In this document: positions 25,521 to 34,943 of the stretch, piece by piece
Position numbering within the stretch: the first letter of the stretch is position 1
Layout: every line of letters begins with the position of its first letter
NCBI RefSeq assembly: GCF_002958735.1
Contig: NZ_PPGH01000035.1
Location: 460,001-524,000 of the forward strand
Length of the DNA stretch: 64,000 nucleotides
Source of the DNA: Chromatium okenii
GTDB lineage: Bacteria > Pseudomonadota > Gammaproteobacteria > Chromatiales > Chromatiaceae
Direction of reading: 5' to 3'
The notes under the pieces: model-generated
What the model was told of the DNA's origin: nothing
What the model saw: only the letters and a program-made list of their open reading frames with translations
Database searches by the model: none
Position numbers and translations under genes: made by a program

Positions 25521-25865
25521 TTAAGCATTGCCTTGTTGAACAACAAAATCCGCTTGAGCTTGCAATAATGCAACAGCGCATTCTGCAAGATTATTGTATT
25601 GACGAACACCAGTGCCCATTTGTTTATATGGTTGGTAAAAAAATTGGCAACGATAACTGGAGTCACCAGTTTTAAAAATCACGAAATGGCAGCCATCATC
25701 TGCTTGCCAATAGATTGTTGGACAAATTGTTAATTCACGATCGGAAGGAGCCAAGCGAATTTCTGCATCCGCAAATTGCATTTCTATTTCGCGTCCATAA
25801 CGCTCGCGCAGTGTGGTACGCATTAACCATTGTTCGGTGTCAGTAATGTCAGGAATGGTGCGCAT
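25521..25865 (-). CDS. hypothetical protein coupled to pepP
   Basis: A 114-residue protein without a recognised domain. It is rich in aromatic residues and Gln, has no signal peptide or membrane segment, and contains the stretch CPTIYWQADDGCHFVIFKTG. Its start overlaps the stop of pepP as ATGA, so the two are translationally coupled. It lies between pepP and the phosphofructokinase gene in one leftward run. No function is proposed. Confidence 0.75.
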   Translation of the reverse strand: MRTIPDITDTEQWLMRTTLRERYGREIEMQFADAEIRLAPSDRELTICPTIYWQADDGCHFVIFKTGDSSYRCQFFYQPYKQMGTGVRQYNNLAECAVALLQAQADFVVQQGNA

Positions 25866-27190
25866 CAGCAGCGGGTCTCAATAGAATGATGGGTCATCAA
25901 CGCTTCAATCGCATCAGGATGTTTAGGCACGGCCGCAGAAAGAACTTCGTTACCAGTTTTAGTAATTAAAATATCGTCTTCAATCCGAATACCGATATTG
26001 CGATAGGACTCAGGTAGAGCCTCATTATCAGGCAAATATAATCCCGGCTCAATCGTCAAAACCATACCCGGTTCCAATGGTCGCCATTCGCCGTTTTTCT
26101 GATATGCGCCGACATCGTGAACATCCATACCAAGCCAATGACCAGTGCGGTGCATGTAATACGGTTTATAGGCTTCTTCTTTAATTAAAGAATTCACTTT
26201 GCCGCTTAAAATACCCAACCGAATTAATCCTTTGGTTAACACGCGCACTGCTGCATCATGCGGCTCATTCCAACGGTTACCCGGCTGCGCTGCATCAATT
26301 GCTGCCAATTGCGCCCGTAATACCAATTGATATAATTCCCGCTGCGATGGAGTGAATCGACCATTTACCGGAAAGGTGCGGGTAATATCAGACGCATAAC
26401 CATTTAGTTCACAACCGGCATCAATTAGAACTAAATCACCATCGCTTAATACTGCGTTATTGGCGGTGTAATGCAATATGCACGCATTCGCGCCACCACC
26501 AACAATCGTTGGATACGCATTAAAACGCGCTCCCGCAATCGCGCAAGTGTGTTGAAAATCTGCCTCCAGCGCCAGCTCGGTGATGCCCGGAGCGCAGCGT
26601 TGCATCATTCGGCAGTGCGCATGAGCGGCGATGCGTGCAGCTTGTCGTAAAATCGCAATTTCGACACGGGTTTTAATGAGGCGTTGTTCGTGTAACACGC
26701 TGTCAAGGTTGATAAAAATGTCTGGGGCAATTGCGCCAGTGCGTACTTTGGCGCGTACCTGCCGCACCCAGCCCATGACCTGTTGATCTAACGCTGCGTC
26801 GTGACCAATCGGGTAATAGACCCGCGCACAACCATCAATCAGTGTCGGCATGAGCGTGTCCAGTTCGCTTAATGGATACGCTTGATCAGCGCCAAAATCG
26901 GCGACTGCGCCTTCAATGCCAATGCGAGTGCCGTCCCATTGTTCACGTTCGGGATCACGTGGCTGGCAAAACAGAATGAATTCACCAGCTTTGCGTTTCG
27001 GTACAAACACTGCGAGCGCGTGGGGTTCAGGAAAACCAGTGAGATAACTGAAATCGCTGTGCTGCCGAAACGGATAATGCACATCACGGTTGCGAATCGA
27101 CTCGCGGGCAGCGGGCACAATCACCACGCTGGAGCGACCAATCGTGTGCAGCAATGTCCGCTGGCGGCGGTGATATTCAGTATTGGTCAT
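25865..27190 (-). CDS. pepP: Xaa-Pro aminopeptidase
   Basis: A 441-residue M24B metallopeptidase removing N-terminal residues before proline. The N-terminal domain has HYPFRQHSDFSYLTGFPEP. The metal ligands appear in VLIDAGCELNGYASDITRTF (two Asp), HRTGHWLGMDVHDVG (His), LTIEPGLY (Glu) and IRIEDDILIT (Glu). ATG 27190 (MTNTEYHRRQ) is the standard start, next to the end of ygfB at 27187, an overlap of four bases. The ygfB-pepP order is common in gammaproteobacteria. Confidence 0.93.
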   Translation of the reverse strand: MTNTEYHRRQRTLLHTIGRSSVVIVPAARESIRNRDVHYPFRQHSDFSYLTGFPEPHALAVFVPKRKAGEFILFCQPRDPEREQWDGTRIGIEGAVADFGADQAYPLSELDTLMPTLIDGCARVYYPIGHDAALDQQVMGWVRQVRAKVRTGAIAPDIFINLDSVLHEQRLIKTRVEIAILRQAARIAAHAHCRMMQRCAPGITELALEADFQHTCAIAGARFNAYPTIVGGGANACILHYTANNAVLSDGDLVLIDAGCELNGYASDITRTFPVNGRFTPSQRELYQLVLRAQLAAIDAAQPGNRWNEPHDAAVRVLTKGLIRLGILSGKVNSLIKEEAYKPYYMHRTGHWLGMDVHDVGAYQKNGEWRPLEPGMVLTIEPGLYLPDNEALPESYRNIGIRIEDDILITKTGNEVLSAAVPKHPDAIEALMTHHSIETRC

Positions 27191-27754
27191 GGTTGAACCA
27201 CGGAGTTGATGTGTGGCGGTGCGCATTCATCATGAATGAGCAATGCTGCAACGCGTACAAATTCAATGACATCCACTAATGCCTGCTCGTTGTCTTCATC
27301 GTCGTCGAGTGCATCGAGATCAATGCGCGTTAATTCAGTGAAATCGCGTAAAATTTCGCGCATCTGCTCGGGAAGCTCGCGCTCCGCCACGCCGAGTACA
27401 CCAATTGCAAATAGAAAACCGCGCACCCAGTCGTAAAGTGCGGCTGCTCGCTCCGGTAATGGATGATCGTCATCTGGTAAACCCAACTCAAAACGCAGTT
27501 CAGTGTCGGCAAGCGCAGCGCCGAGCGTTTGCACCAACGGTTGTAGCGCAGCGTAATAATGGGTAAATGGAATTGCGGCAGCGTCATTTGCGCTTGCAGG
27601 CAGCAGCTGCGTTAGCCAAGTGCGAGCGGATCGGTCGCGCCGCCGCACATCAAACCGCAGAGCATTCCCTGCGCTTCGCTCGGTGATGGATCGAGGGACT
27701 GAGCGCCAGCACCTCGTGAAACAGATCGTGATCGGGGGCGGTCGTGGTCTCCAT
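27187..27754 (-). pseudogene. ygfB: UPF0149 family protein, with two frameshifts
   Basis: The C-terminal part (YAALQPLVQTLGAALADTEL, then YDWVRGFLFAIG and DDDEDNEQALVDVIEFVRV) is clear UPF0149. The start METTTAPDHDLFHEVLALS is in the same direction at 27754 but runs into another frame. Between them the family motif EAQGMLCGLMCGGATDPLAL is in a third frame, near 27620-27690. Two small indels therefore break the gene, and joined together it would have about 187 residues, the family length. Because pepP overlaps it normally, sequencing error is as likely as decay. Confidence 0.75.
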
Positions 27755-27869
27755 CAGCAGCAATACAGGCCTAAAATGATGATCTATTGAATCATAACAT
27801 GCGCCTGTGGTTGATTGACCGCTTACAGCCCCTTCTATAGTGCACAAAATCTCAACGGAGTCGCGGACT

Positions 27870-28073
27870 TTGGCTAATTTTGACCTCGATGAACTGGAGC
27901 AAAAGGTGACTGCGTTGATTGAATTGAATCAACGGCTCCGCAACGAAAACGACGCTTTGCGCTCGTCAGGAAGCTGACGCGAGCGCGATGAGTGGATGAA
28001 CAAAACGGTGCAAACCCGTAGTCGTATTGAAGCAATGCTGGCGCGGTTGCGAGCGATGGAGGAGCAGTTGTGA
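27870..28073 (+). pseudogene. ZapB/TIGR02449-like small coiled-coil protein with in-frame stop
   Basis: The frame from TTG 27870 reads LANFDLDELEQKVTALIELN then QRLRNENDALR, meets TGA at 27975-27977, and goes on as RERDEWMNKTVQTRSRIEAM to the stop at 28071-28073. It is a short coiled-coil protein of the kind found ahead of zapA and helps division-ring assembly. The bases near 27962-27980 also encode RQEAD in another frame, so two compensating indels could explain the stop. It runs divergently from ygfB. Confidence 0.6.
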
Positions 28074-28451
28074 ATGACGATCCGTTGCAAGTCAGTATCA
28101 AGATTTTAGAAAGAATATCTGATTGCCTGCCAGCCGCAGCAGGAGGAGATTTGCGCACTTCGCGCAGTGCTTGATCAGCGAATGCGCGAAATTCATAAAC
28201 ATGGGCGGGTAATCGGAACGGATCGCATTGCGGTTATGGCGGCACTCAATATCGCTCACGAGTTCATTCAATTGCAGCGGATCCGACCAACGCTTGATGA
28301 GGATTCAGCAGAACGGTTGCAGCGACTCCAGATGCAAATCACCACTGCGCTTGCTCCTGAATTGCCGCCAATTACTGCTGAAATCACGCCAGTTGACACC
28401 GATTTAGCGACCACAGTAACAATGCTAGACGCTCCAGATGAAAGGGTATAG
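28070..28451 (+). pseudogene. zapA: cell division protein ZapA, one frameshift
   Basis: Starting at GTG 28070 (overlapping the preceding stop), MNDDPLQVSIKIL is the normal ZapA start. A shift near 28110-28120 moves the following KEYLIACQPQQEEICALRAV to another frame, which stays open through DQRMREIHKHGRVIGTDRIA to 28451. ZapA binds FtsZ and bundles its filaments. The C-terminal 94 codons are intact from 28167. zapA is usually kept, so a base-calling error is a reasonable explanation. Confidence 0.75.
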
Positions 28452-28454
28452 TCT

Positions 28455-28660
28455 TTTGCCTTGAGACACCTCCTGTCGTGATCGAGCGTAGCCTGGGTAT
28501 TTTCTTGAGCCTAATTGCTACCCGGGGGACATGAAAACCTCGCCGTTGTGCAAGTCCGTCACCGAGCGGAAAGCCTGAAGCGATGAACACTGTTCCCACT
28601 TGAACCCTTCCGGTTCAAGAACGAAGGTCTGCAGCGACACCAATGGGAGGCGTCTCATTT
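28455..28660 (+). ncRNA. ssrS: 6S RNA
   Basis: The region lies exactly between zapA and ygfA, the standard gammaproteobacterial site of ssrS. The ends pair: TTGAGACACCTCC (28461-28473) with GGGAGGCGTCTCA (28645-28657). CTTGAACCCTTCCGGTTCAAG (28599-28619) is the characteristic 3' hairpin. The middle is largely self-complementary with a central open bubble. 6S RNA binds the sigma70 RNA polymerase by imitating an open promoter and lowers transcription in stationary phase. The exact ends are estimates of a few bases. Confidence 0.85.
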
Positions 28661-29292
28661 CCAACACAGTCACCAGGCGCGAATTGCGCACCGCACGTCG
28701 GCAGCTCCATCCTCGCCAGCAACATCAACATGCGATTCAAGTGCGACAACATCTCAGCCACCAGTGCTGGTTTTTGAATGCGCAGCATTTGGCGTTTTAT
28801 TGGCCGACTGACGGCGAATTAGACCTGCGTCCGTTGTTGCAATATGCACATTTGCACGGCAAAACCTGTTATCTCCCAGTGCTTAAACCGCAACACACCC
28901 GCTGGGGACGCGGCAAACTTTGGTTTGCGCGTTATCAACCCGGCGACTCTGTACAACCCAATTGCTTTGGCATTCCAGAACCGCGCAGCCGCAAATTTCG
29001 CTTGCCGTGGCAACTCGATCTCATTTTGCTGCCGTTGGTGGGATTTGATGCAGATGCGCACCGGCTGGGCATGGGTGGCGGGTTTTATGACCGCACACTT
29101 GCGCCGTTGCAATTACGCCACAGTGGTCGTCGCCCGCACTTGATTGGCATTGCGCACGATTGCCAGCGCGTGGGCTGTATCGTGCCTAAACCTTGGGATA
29201 TTCCGCTGGATGCAGTGGTGACGGAATGCCGAATCTATTGCCGCCAATCGTCAATGCGAAAACCTCTGGTATCATATCGCACCACAATTTAA
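28600..29292 (+). CDS. ygfA: 5-formyltetrahydrofolate cyclo-ligase
   Basis: The protein has FYWPTDGELDLRPLL, LDLILLPLVGFDADAHRLGM and GGGFYDRTL, the family's ATP and folate site. It converts 5-formyl-THF to 5,10-methenyl-THF. The start is uncertain: the frame begins at TTG 28600 inside the 6S RNA. The family homology begins near ELRTARRQL (about 28680), where only a TTG at 28684 is available. A start near 28684 or a rare codon just before it is more likely than 28600. The location downstream of 6S RNA is typical. Confidence 0.85.
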   Translation: MNPSGSRTKVCSDTNGRRLISNTVTRRELRTARRQLHPRQQHQHAIQVRQHLSHQCWFLNAQHLAFYWPTDGELDLRPLLQYAHLHGKTCYLPVLKPQHTRWGRGKLWFARYQPGDSVQPNCFGIPEPRSRKFRLPWQLDLILLPLVGFDADAHRLGMGGGFYDRTLAPLQLRHSGRRPHLIGIAHDCQRVGCIVPKPWDIPLDAVVTECRIYCRQSSMRKPLVSYRTTI

Positions 29293-29317
29293 CCATCATC
29301 ACTGAGAAAACAATTAA

Positions 29318-29977
29318 ATGAATCAAGACGCAATGAAAAAACAAGCCGCCGAAGCAGCTTTGAATTACGTTGAAGGTGGCGTCATCGGTGTTGGAACTGG
29401 GTCAACCGTCAATCATTTTATTGATGCGCTGGCAACAGTTAAAAGTCGTATTGAAGGTGCGGTTTCCAGTTCAGAAGCCTCCAGTGTACGGCTGGCAGCA
29501 CACGGAATTCCAGTATTCGATTTGAATGCAGTGGGGGCATTATCGCTTTATGTCGATGGCGCAGATGAAACGAATGCACAGTTTCAATTGATTAAAGGCG
29601 GCGGTGGCGCATTAACCCGCGAAAAAATTGTTGCAGCGGCGAGTCAAAAGTTTGTCTGTATTGGTGATGAAACCAAGTTAGTCAAGGTGCTTGGCGCATT
29701 CCCATTGCCGGTGGAAGTCATTCCAATGGCACGCAGCTATGTGGCACGTGAATTGGTTAAACTTGGCGGTACACCGATATGGCGCGAAGGTTTCGTCACT
29801 GATAATGGCAATGTGATTTTGGATGTACGGCATTTAGAAATTACTGATCCGATACAGATGGAGCAGCAAATTAATAATTTAGCAGGTGTGGTGACAGTGG
29901 GAATTTTTGCGTTGCGCCCAGCAGATGTTTTGATTTTAGGAACGCCCGACGGTGCAAAAACTGTAGATAAAGGGTGA
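29318..29977 (+). CDS. rpiA: ribose-5-phosphate isomerase A
   Basis: A 219-residue enzyme interconverting ribose 5-phosphate and ribulose 5-phosphate in the pentose phosphate and Calvin cycles. [15 protein letters not shown] (phosphate loop), YVDGADETN with the catalytic Asp pair, and [15 protein letters not shown] with the catalytic Glu are all present. It follows ygfA by 25 bases. A strong bidirectional terminator follows at 30002-30031. Confidence 0.96.
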   Translation: MNQDAMKKQAAEAALNYVEGGVIGVGTGSTVNHFIDALATVKSRIEGAVSSSEASSVRLAAHGIPVFDLNAVGALSLYVDGADETNAQFQLIKGGGGALTREKIVAAASQKFVCIGDETKLVKVLGAFPLPVEVIPMARSYVARELVKLGGTPIWREGFVTDNGNVILDVRHLEITDPIQMEQQINNLAGVVTVGIFALRPADVLILGTPDGAKTVDKG

Positions 29978-30001
29978 TGATTCATCGCTAATTGCAGACA
30001 C

Positions 30002-30031
30002 AAAAAACGGAACCTAAAAGTTCCGTTTTTT
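30002..30031. terminator. bidirectional terminator between rpiA and porin
   Basis: AAAAAACGGAAC, loop CTAAAA, GTTCCGTTTTTT: a seven-base stem with an A run before and a T run after. It is able to stop both the rightward rpiA and the leftward porin transcript. Confidence 0.85.
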
Positions 30032-30057
30032 GTCGTGTAAAAATTGCCAAGCAATCT

Positions 30058-31143
30058 TTAGAAATGGTGGATCATACCGATTGAAAATCCGTCCCAATCG
30101 TTGTTTGATAAATCGTGACTGTACTGATTGTAGAGGATATAAGCTGTGGTGCGTTTGCTCAGGTTATGATCGAACGCAATTGCCCATGTCGAATAATCAT
30201 TGTTATCAAGGTTGCTGTATTCAGCAGCACCATACATTGCCTTGACCATGTTGCTGCCAAAAGAATAACCTGCTTGCAACTGCCACATTTGTTTATCGAA
30301 CGATGAATCAGAAGCGGCTTGATCTTCGTAAATGCCAGTCACAGTAAAGCCATTCCAATCCATCAAGCCCAAACCTAAACGCCACTTGCTATAGTTATCG
30401 GAAATATAGTTGACGGAGGTTCTGGGTCCTTGGCTTATTGCGGTATTCATATAAAGTTCATTGCCTAAGGTTTCATAGGCTAATGACGCAAAAAGGGGAC
30501 CGTTCTTATAAACGCCAGCAATTGAATAAGCGTCAGCAAGGCTGTTCGCATTGTTATTCGAGCCATAGCCAGCAGTTGTGCCACCACCAACAACTACAGC
30601 GCCAGCAAGCTGAAAGCCAGCTAAACTAGGACTGACATAGGCAACTGCGTTATCAGCACGAACATCGTCAAAGCCAACCGTATTGTTGTAGTCGGCCATC
30701 GTATTGGAAAACAGGTCGAGCTTTGCGGTCGAGGTATACATTGGAGTGTCATTACGACCAACAACAAAAGTACCCCAATCGCTGCTAAGACCAACATAGG
30801 TTTGTTGCATGGTGACAATATTGTCAGTGCCTCTAGCAACATTATCATTAGGCGTCAGACCATTCGCCTCATCAGTCAATTGAACGTTAATCTGTACATG
30901 ATAAATTGCCTTCAGACCATTACCGAGGTCTTCGGAACCTTTCACGCCAATCTGGTTATCACGGTTATCTTTACCGGGCATTGCTCCGCCGCCATTGAGT
31001 CCCCAGCCGTCATAGCTGTCGTTCTCAAAACTTGCGTAATCAATAGAAACGTGTAAATCACCATAAAGAACTGCCTCAGCCATCGCAGCCGCAGGGGCTG
31101 TCAGGGCGGCGGCGACCGCGAGGGTAAGAAGTTTCTTGTTCAT
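30058..31143 (-). CDS. outer membrane porin (general diffusion type)
   Basis: A 361-residue porin. The start at 31143 gives the signal peptide MNKKLLTLAVAAALTAPAAA with a cut after AMA. The mature start AEAVLYGDLHVSIDY and NQIGVKGSEDLGNGLKAIYH are typical of the betaproteobacterial/gammaproteobacterial porin family, and the last residue is Phe (GFSIGMIHHF) for Bam recognition. An asymmetric strand pattern runs throughout. It forms trimeric channels in the outer membrane. It is alone in its transcription unit. Confidence 0.9.
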   Translation of the reverse strand: MNKKLLTLAVAAALTAPAAAMAEAVLYGDLHVSIDYASFENDSYDGWGLNGGGAMPGKDNRDNQIGVKGSEDLGNGLKAIYHVQINVQLTDEANGLTPNDNVARGTDNIVTMQQTYVGLSSDWGTFVVGRNDTPMYTSTAKLDLFSNTMADYNNTVGFDDVRADNAVAYVSPSLAGFQLAGAVVVGGGTTAGYGSNNNANSLADAYSIAGVYKNGPLFASLAYETLGNELYMNTAISQGPRTSVNYISDNYSKWRLGLGLMDWNGFTVTGIYEDQAASDSSFDKQMWQLQAGYSFGSNMVKAMYGAAEYSNLDNNDYSTWAIAFDHNLSKRTTAYILYNQYSHDLSNNDWDGFSIGMIHHF

Positions 31144-31442
31144 GCTGTTCTCCGCTGTTGTGAATTTGTCAGTTAGACTGCATAAAATTAGACGCAATCG
31201 TGCTTTGCGTATTCAACTATAGAGAACTGCATGGCGTTTTGCAACAGATTGGGCGGAAAAAAGACACAAAAAACCCAGTTGTCTCATTTTTACAGCAGGC
31301 TTATCAAATGTCCCGTTTTCCACACTTCGCACGCCAGCCGATACCTCAATCACGCGCTACGAATCACCTAAAAAATACTGTAAAATCAAATGCTTTATTA
31401 TAAAATTCCACCGCAACTTTTTATCAACAATGACTCTCACTT
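31144..31442. promoter_or_regulatory. gap between porin and ppsR genes
   Basis: Divergent promoters for the porin (left) and the PEP synthase regulator (right) are expected here. A 67-codon frame at 31200-31403 has no family features. No other structure is seen. Confidence 0.3.
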
Positions 31443-32288
31443 ATGAACCGAACCGTCTTTTTTGTCTCTGAAAGCACTGGCATCACCGCCGAAACCCTTG
31501 GTCACAGCTTGCTGTCGCAATTTGACACCATCGATTTTGAACAGGTGTACATGCCTTACATCAACACCGACCTGCGGGCGCTGGCACTCACGCAGCGGAT
31601 GCAGGAAGCCGCTGAACGCGACGGCGCTCGCCCGATTGTATTTGCCACCATGCTGAATAATGAAATCCGCGAGATTCTCAAAAATGGCAATTGCTTTTAT
31701 ATGGAATTGTTTGAAGGTTTTGTCGAACCACTATCTGTAGAATTGTGCGTTCCTCCCAGCCGCAAATCTGGTCAAAGTCATGCGATTACCAAACCGAATT
31801 TTTACACCAAACGGATTGAAGCTATTAACTTTGCCATGGCTAATGATGACGGGATTCGCCCTGATAATTTCCACCGCGCCGATGTCGTATTAACTGGCGT
31901 ATCGCGCTCTGGAAAAACACCAACCTGCCTTTATTTAGCTATGCACTACGGATTACGTTCAGCCAATTATCCAATTACTGAAGAAGATTTTGAACGCGGT
32001 GATGTGCCGCAATTAGTATGGGATTGTCGCCATAAATTATTCGCACTCATCATTGATCCGCAGCGCTTACAACTTATTCGAGAAGAACGTCGCCCAAACA
32101 GCCCCTACGCATCACTAGCCCGATGTCAGGATGACATCCGTCAAGCTCAACAGATTTATAAGCGGCTGCAAGTACCAGTACTTAATACGACCACCCAATC
32201 AATTGAAGAAATTTCTTCGCAAATTATGAAGATGCTGAAAGATAATCTGGATAATGGTATTGAACCATTGACTGGAAAAACGCCTTAA
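31443..32288 (+). CDS. ppsR: phosphoenolpyruvate synthase regulatory protein (kinase/pyrophosphorylase)
   Basis: A 281-residue DUF299 protein. It switches PEP synthase off by ADP-dependent phosphorylation of a Thr and on by Pi-dependent dephosphorylation. The start MNRTVFFVSESTGITAETLG and the P-loop LTGVSRSGKTPTCLYLA are diagnostic, with ANYPITEED nearby. Not to be confused with the photosynthesis repressor PpsR. Its last 90 bases overlap the end of the converging permease gene. Confidence 0.93.
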   Translation: MNRTVFFVSESTGITAETLGHSLLSQFDTIDFEQVYMPYINTDLRALALTQRMQEAAERDGARPIVFATMLNNEIREILKNGNCFYMELFEGFVEPLSVELCVPPSRKSGQSHAITKPNFYTKRIEAINFAMANDDGIRPDNFHRADVVLTGVSRSGKTPTCLYLAMHYGLRSANYPITEEDFERGDVPQLVWDCRHKLFALIIDPQRLQLIREERRPNSPYASLARCQDDIRQAQQIYKRLQVPVLNTTTQSIEEISSQIMKMLKDNLDNGIEPLTGKTP

Positions 32289-33404
32289 TGGTGAATCTAT
32301 GGATGCCGCTTGCTCACACGGCGGCATATTATTTTCATCTTCAAGGCTATGTACTGCTGGCAGGAAATCCGCAAATTCAATGCTATACAGTTCCCAAATC
32401 GAAATAAATAACGAGGCAATCACTGGACCGATAAAAATTCCCGGTAATCCAAACATCACAATGCCGCCTAAACTGCTTAAAAAAATTAGTAGCTCATGCA
32501 TTCGCGTATCCTTGCCAACTAAAATTGGGCGTAGAACATTGTCAAGACTACCGACGATCAAGCCACAAAATAATGCCAACCCAATTCCTATGGCAATTTT
32601 ACCTTGTGTCAACAAAATAACTACCGCTGGAATCCATACTAAAGCCGCACCGATATTGGGAATTGCAGCCAATATCGCCATTAGTGAACCCCAGAACACT
32701 GCATTTGGAATACCAGCAACAGCAAAGGCTATTCCTGCTAATGCACCCTGCAATAAACCAATTAGCAAAGAACCTTTTAGTGTGGCACGAGTGACGGAAG
32801 TAAATTTATCTAGCATCATTCGTTCTTCAGCCGTTTTAAGCGGTAAATAATACAAGAATTTTTCAATGAGGCGTATTCCATCCATTTGTAAAAAATACAT
32901 GCTATAAAAAAAGACAAACGCCATAAAAATGAAATTAGCAGTACCAAGTGTAACTGAGGAAACCCATTCGACTAATAACCGACTTAAAAAGGTTGCTAAA
33001 GTGCCTGCTTGTTGGGCAATTTGGGCTTGATTAAGCTGCAGTTGATCGTAAAAAGGAATCTGTCGTATGTACGCATCGAGCACCTCTGGATAGCTCACTA
33101 TTTCTCGAAACCGCAGCGTAATCATCTGACTGACATCAAGCGCCTGTCCAATTAAAATCATAATTAATAAAGTTAAGGGGATTAGAATCACTACCGCAAT
33201 AAACAGCATGGTTAATAATGAAGCAAGCCGACGTCTACCTTTGAGTAACTTTTGAAATCTTAAAAACAATGGACGCGCTAACGCACTGAACAATCCTGCT
33301 AAAAATAGAGCCATTAAAAACTGTTGAATCATGGTAAAAAATAACGCCGATATTCCCAGCGCCATAAGCAATACAACGGACTTATTGATAGCGTCTTGAG
33401 TCAT
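32199..33404 (-). CDS. AI-2E family (PerM/TqsA-like) membrane transporter
   Basis: A 401-residue protein with about eight hydrophobic helices: LLMALGISALFFTMIQQFL near the start, LLTMLFIAVVILIPLTLLIM, FIFMAFVFFYSMYFLQ, then GLLQGALAGIAFAVAGIPNA and RPILVGKDTRMHELLIFLSSLGG typical of the family. It exports small molecules or signals; the substrate is unknown. The C-terminal tail after LEDENNMPPC is probably cytoplasmic and covers the 3' end of ppsR on the other strand. Confidence 0.85.
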   Translation of the reverse strand: MTQDAINKSVVLLMALGISALFFTMIQQFLMALFLAGLFSALARPLFLRFQKLLKGRRRLASLLTMLFIAVVILIPLTLLIMILIGQALDVSQMITLRFREIVSYPEVLDAYIRQIPFYDQLQLNQAQIAQQAGTLATFLSRLLVEWVSSVTLGTANFIFMAFVFFYSMYFLQMDGIRLIEKFLYYLPLKTAEERMMLDKFTSVTRATLKGSLLIGLLQGALAGIAFAVAGIPNAVFWGSLMAILAAIPNIGAALVWIPAVVILLTQGKIAIGIGLALFCGLIVGSLDNVLRPILVGKDTRMHELLIFLSSLGGIVMFGLPGIFIGPVIASLFISIWELYSIEFADFLPAVHSLEDENNMPPCEQAASIDSPLRRFSSQWFNTIIQIIFQHLHNLRRNFFN

Positions 33405-33738
33405 GGTAATTTGAACCTAGTTTAGTAACGCACTGACTAAATGGCACTTTTACTTGCCACTGTAAAAATTAGAGGGCTGGCAGCTAATTCTGTGTGTTAA
33501 TAATGTTTAACCTGTAAAAATACTGGATAACGATTTGCTGATATTGACGGCTGCATCAGTTCCCAGTTAGCCTTTTGCTATCGACGATATTACATTTATT
33601 TTCAGAGTTGGTAATCTGAACTGAGAATAAAATATAATCGTCGTTTTAGCGGCATTGTAGCGATGAATTTATTAATAACTGTTGTCACCAGTTTTTTAAT
33701 AAAAATCGCAAAATTCAATTTTAATTTGGAGCATGACA
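33405..33738. promoter_or_regulatory. gap between permease and ProQ-like gene
   Basis: An AT-rich stretch of about 330 bases between divergent genes; it should contain both promoters. TTTGGAGC at 33725-33732 is the ribosome binding site for 33739. Nothing else is recognised. Confidence 0.3.
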
Positions 33739-34365
33739 ATGACTAAAAAATCCCCTGTGCGACGTGCTCGTCAACGTAAAGCAACGGAAGCATTACAAGC
33801 GGCTTTTCCACTTGCGTTTCCTGTTGATGAAGCGGACATTCGTCCATTGGCAATTGGCATCCGCGATGATCTTATTGCATGGTATGCAACGCAGAAGCTG
33901 AATATCACACTCAACTATATTATTGGCGCTTTACGTCATCACTGCTGGCGCACTGCCTATCGTCAAAAGTTGATTGCGGGTGCAATGCGGATCAATTTGA
34001 AAGGCGAACCAGTTTCTCCAGTGACTGAAGAAGCAGCGGCATTGGCAGTGGAGCAGATTAAAGAAGCGGAGACTGCTCGCCTTAATCGACCTGATGAACA
34101 GACTAGAAAGTTGTTACGTCGTCAGGCTGCACAAGCGAAACGGCAGGCAGAGGCAGCTGCAAAGCAGGCAGAGGCAGCAGCGAAGAAAGCCGCAAAAGTG
34201 GCTGCGTCTAAACCTGCTTCGGAACCAAAACCTAAGCAAAAACCGAAGCCTGCGACCAAGCCACAACCAGCACCGGCGGCGGCACTCACTAAACCAGCGG
34301 TCGCCAAACCTGCGGCAACAGTGATTGTGAAGAAAAAACGCACGATTGTGATTCCACCTGCTTAA
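33739..34365 (+). CDS. ProQ/FinO-family RNA chaperone
   Basis: A 208-residue protein. Residues about 10-100 form a ProQ/FinO domain: FPLAFPVDEADIRPLAIGI and LNYIIGALRHHCWRTAYRQ. This binds the 3' hairpin of mRNAs and small RNAs. The second half is a long, basic, disordered tail rich in Ala, Lys and Pro, with repeats such as AKRQAEAAAKQAEAAAKKAA, ending KKKRTIVIPPA. ATG 33739 is preferred since TGGAG is seven bases upstream; ATG 33733 is too close. A hairpin terminator follows. Confidence 0.88.
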   Translation: MTKKSPVRRARQRKATEALQAAFPLAFPVDEADIRPLAIGIRDDLIAWYATQKLNITLNYIIGALRHHCWRTAYRQKLIAGAMRINLKGEPVSPVTEEAAALAVEQIKEAETARLNRPDEQTRKLLRRQAAQAKRQAEAAAKQAEAAAKKAAKVAASKPASEPKPKQKPKPATKPQPAPAAALTKPAVAKPAATVIVKKKRTIVIPPA

Positions 34366-34378
34366 TCACATTTTTATT

Positions 34379-34424
34379 CAAGAAACGCTGGTTAATGCTT
34401 TATTTGTTTAATCAGCGTTTCTTG
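34379..34424 (+). terminator. terminator of the ProQ-like gene
   Basis: CAAGAAACGCTG and CAGCGTTTCTTG are perfect complements with TTAA extensions and an AT-rich loop, 14 bases past the stop codon. A T run is lacking right after, so it may instead protect the 3' end, the kind of site ProQ binds. Confidence 0.65.
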
Positions 34425-34785
34425 AAATCTCAACTGTACAATGCGAACCGCTTTTGCCCAGTATTTTTCAATCTGGTTTAAGTCAGCTAAATATGCTGGT
34501 AAGTATTCTAATATAAAAAGTAGCATTATCCATGACAAGAACACAGTTGGCTGATAGTTTTGGCAACAAATCCTCAGTTATCCACGATAGAAAAACTTAA
34601 GATTTAATTGAATCAGTAAATAAAGTCGCTATCACTAAATTAAAGTCAGTTATTGCTTTAAGAACCAACTCCCAACCTGTGGGCAGTTTCAGTATAAATA
34701 AGGTTAAATTTTTATTTCTAATGCTCGACGACGGAAATCAACAGAGTAAGTTGTTTGCTTTTCATTTCATATTGGAATAACTATA
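34425..34785. other. gene-free AT-rich region
   Basis: About 360 bases without a convincing gene, tRNA or strong hairpin. No family features are found in the short frames on either strand. Confidence 0.4.
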
Positions 34786-34823
34786 ACAAAAAAGCGGTTA
34801 GCTAATTTCTTAGCTAACCGCTT
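34786..34823 (-). terminator. terminator of tRNA-Pro
   Basis: On the minus strand AAGCGGTTAGCTAA, loop GAAA, TTAGCTAACCGCTT, followed by a T run (complement AAAAAA from 34788). A perfect 14-base stem directly after the tRNA-Pro. Confidence 0.9.
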
Positions 34824-34827
34824 ATTG

Positions 34828-34906
<79 letters not shown>

Positions 34907-34943
34907 GAAAGATCGCACATATTAGGGCTTTAAGCCGGTGCGG

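Noticed and set aside
31200..31403. A 67-codon frame upstream of the PEP synthase regulator
   Set aside because: No ribosome binding site, no family features and low-complexity composition; probably promoter DNA.
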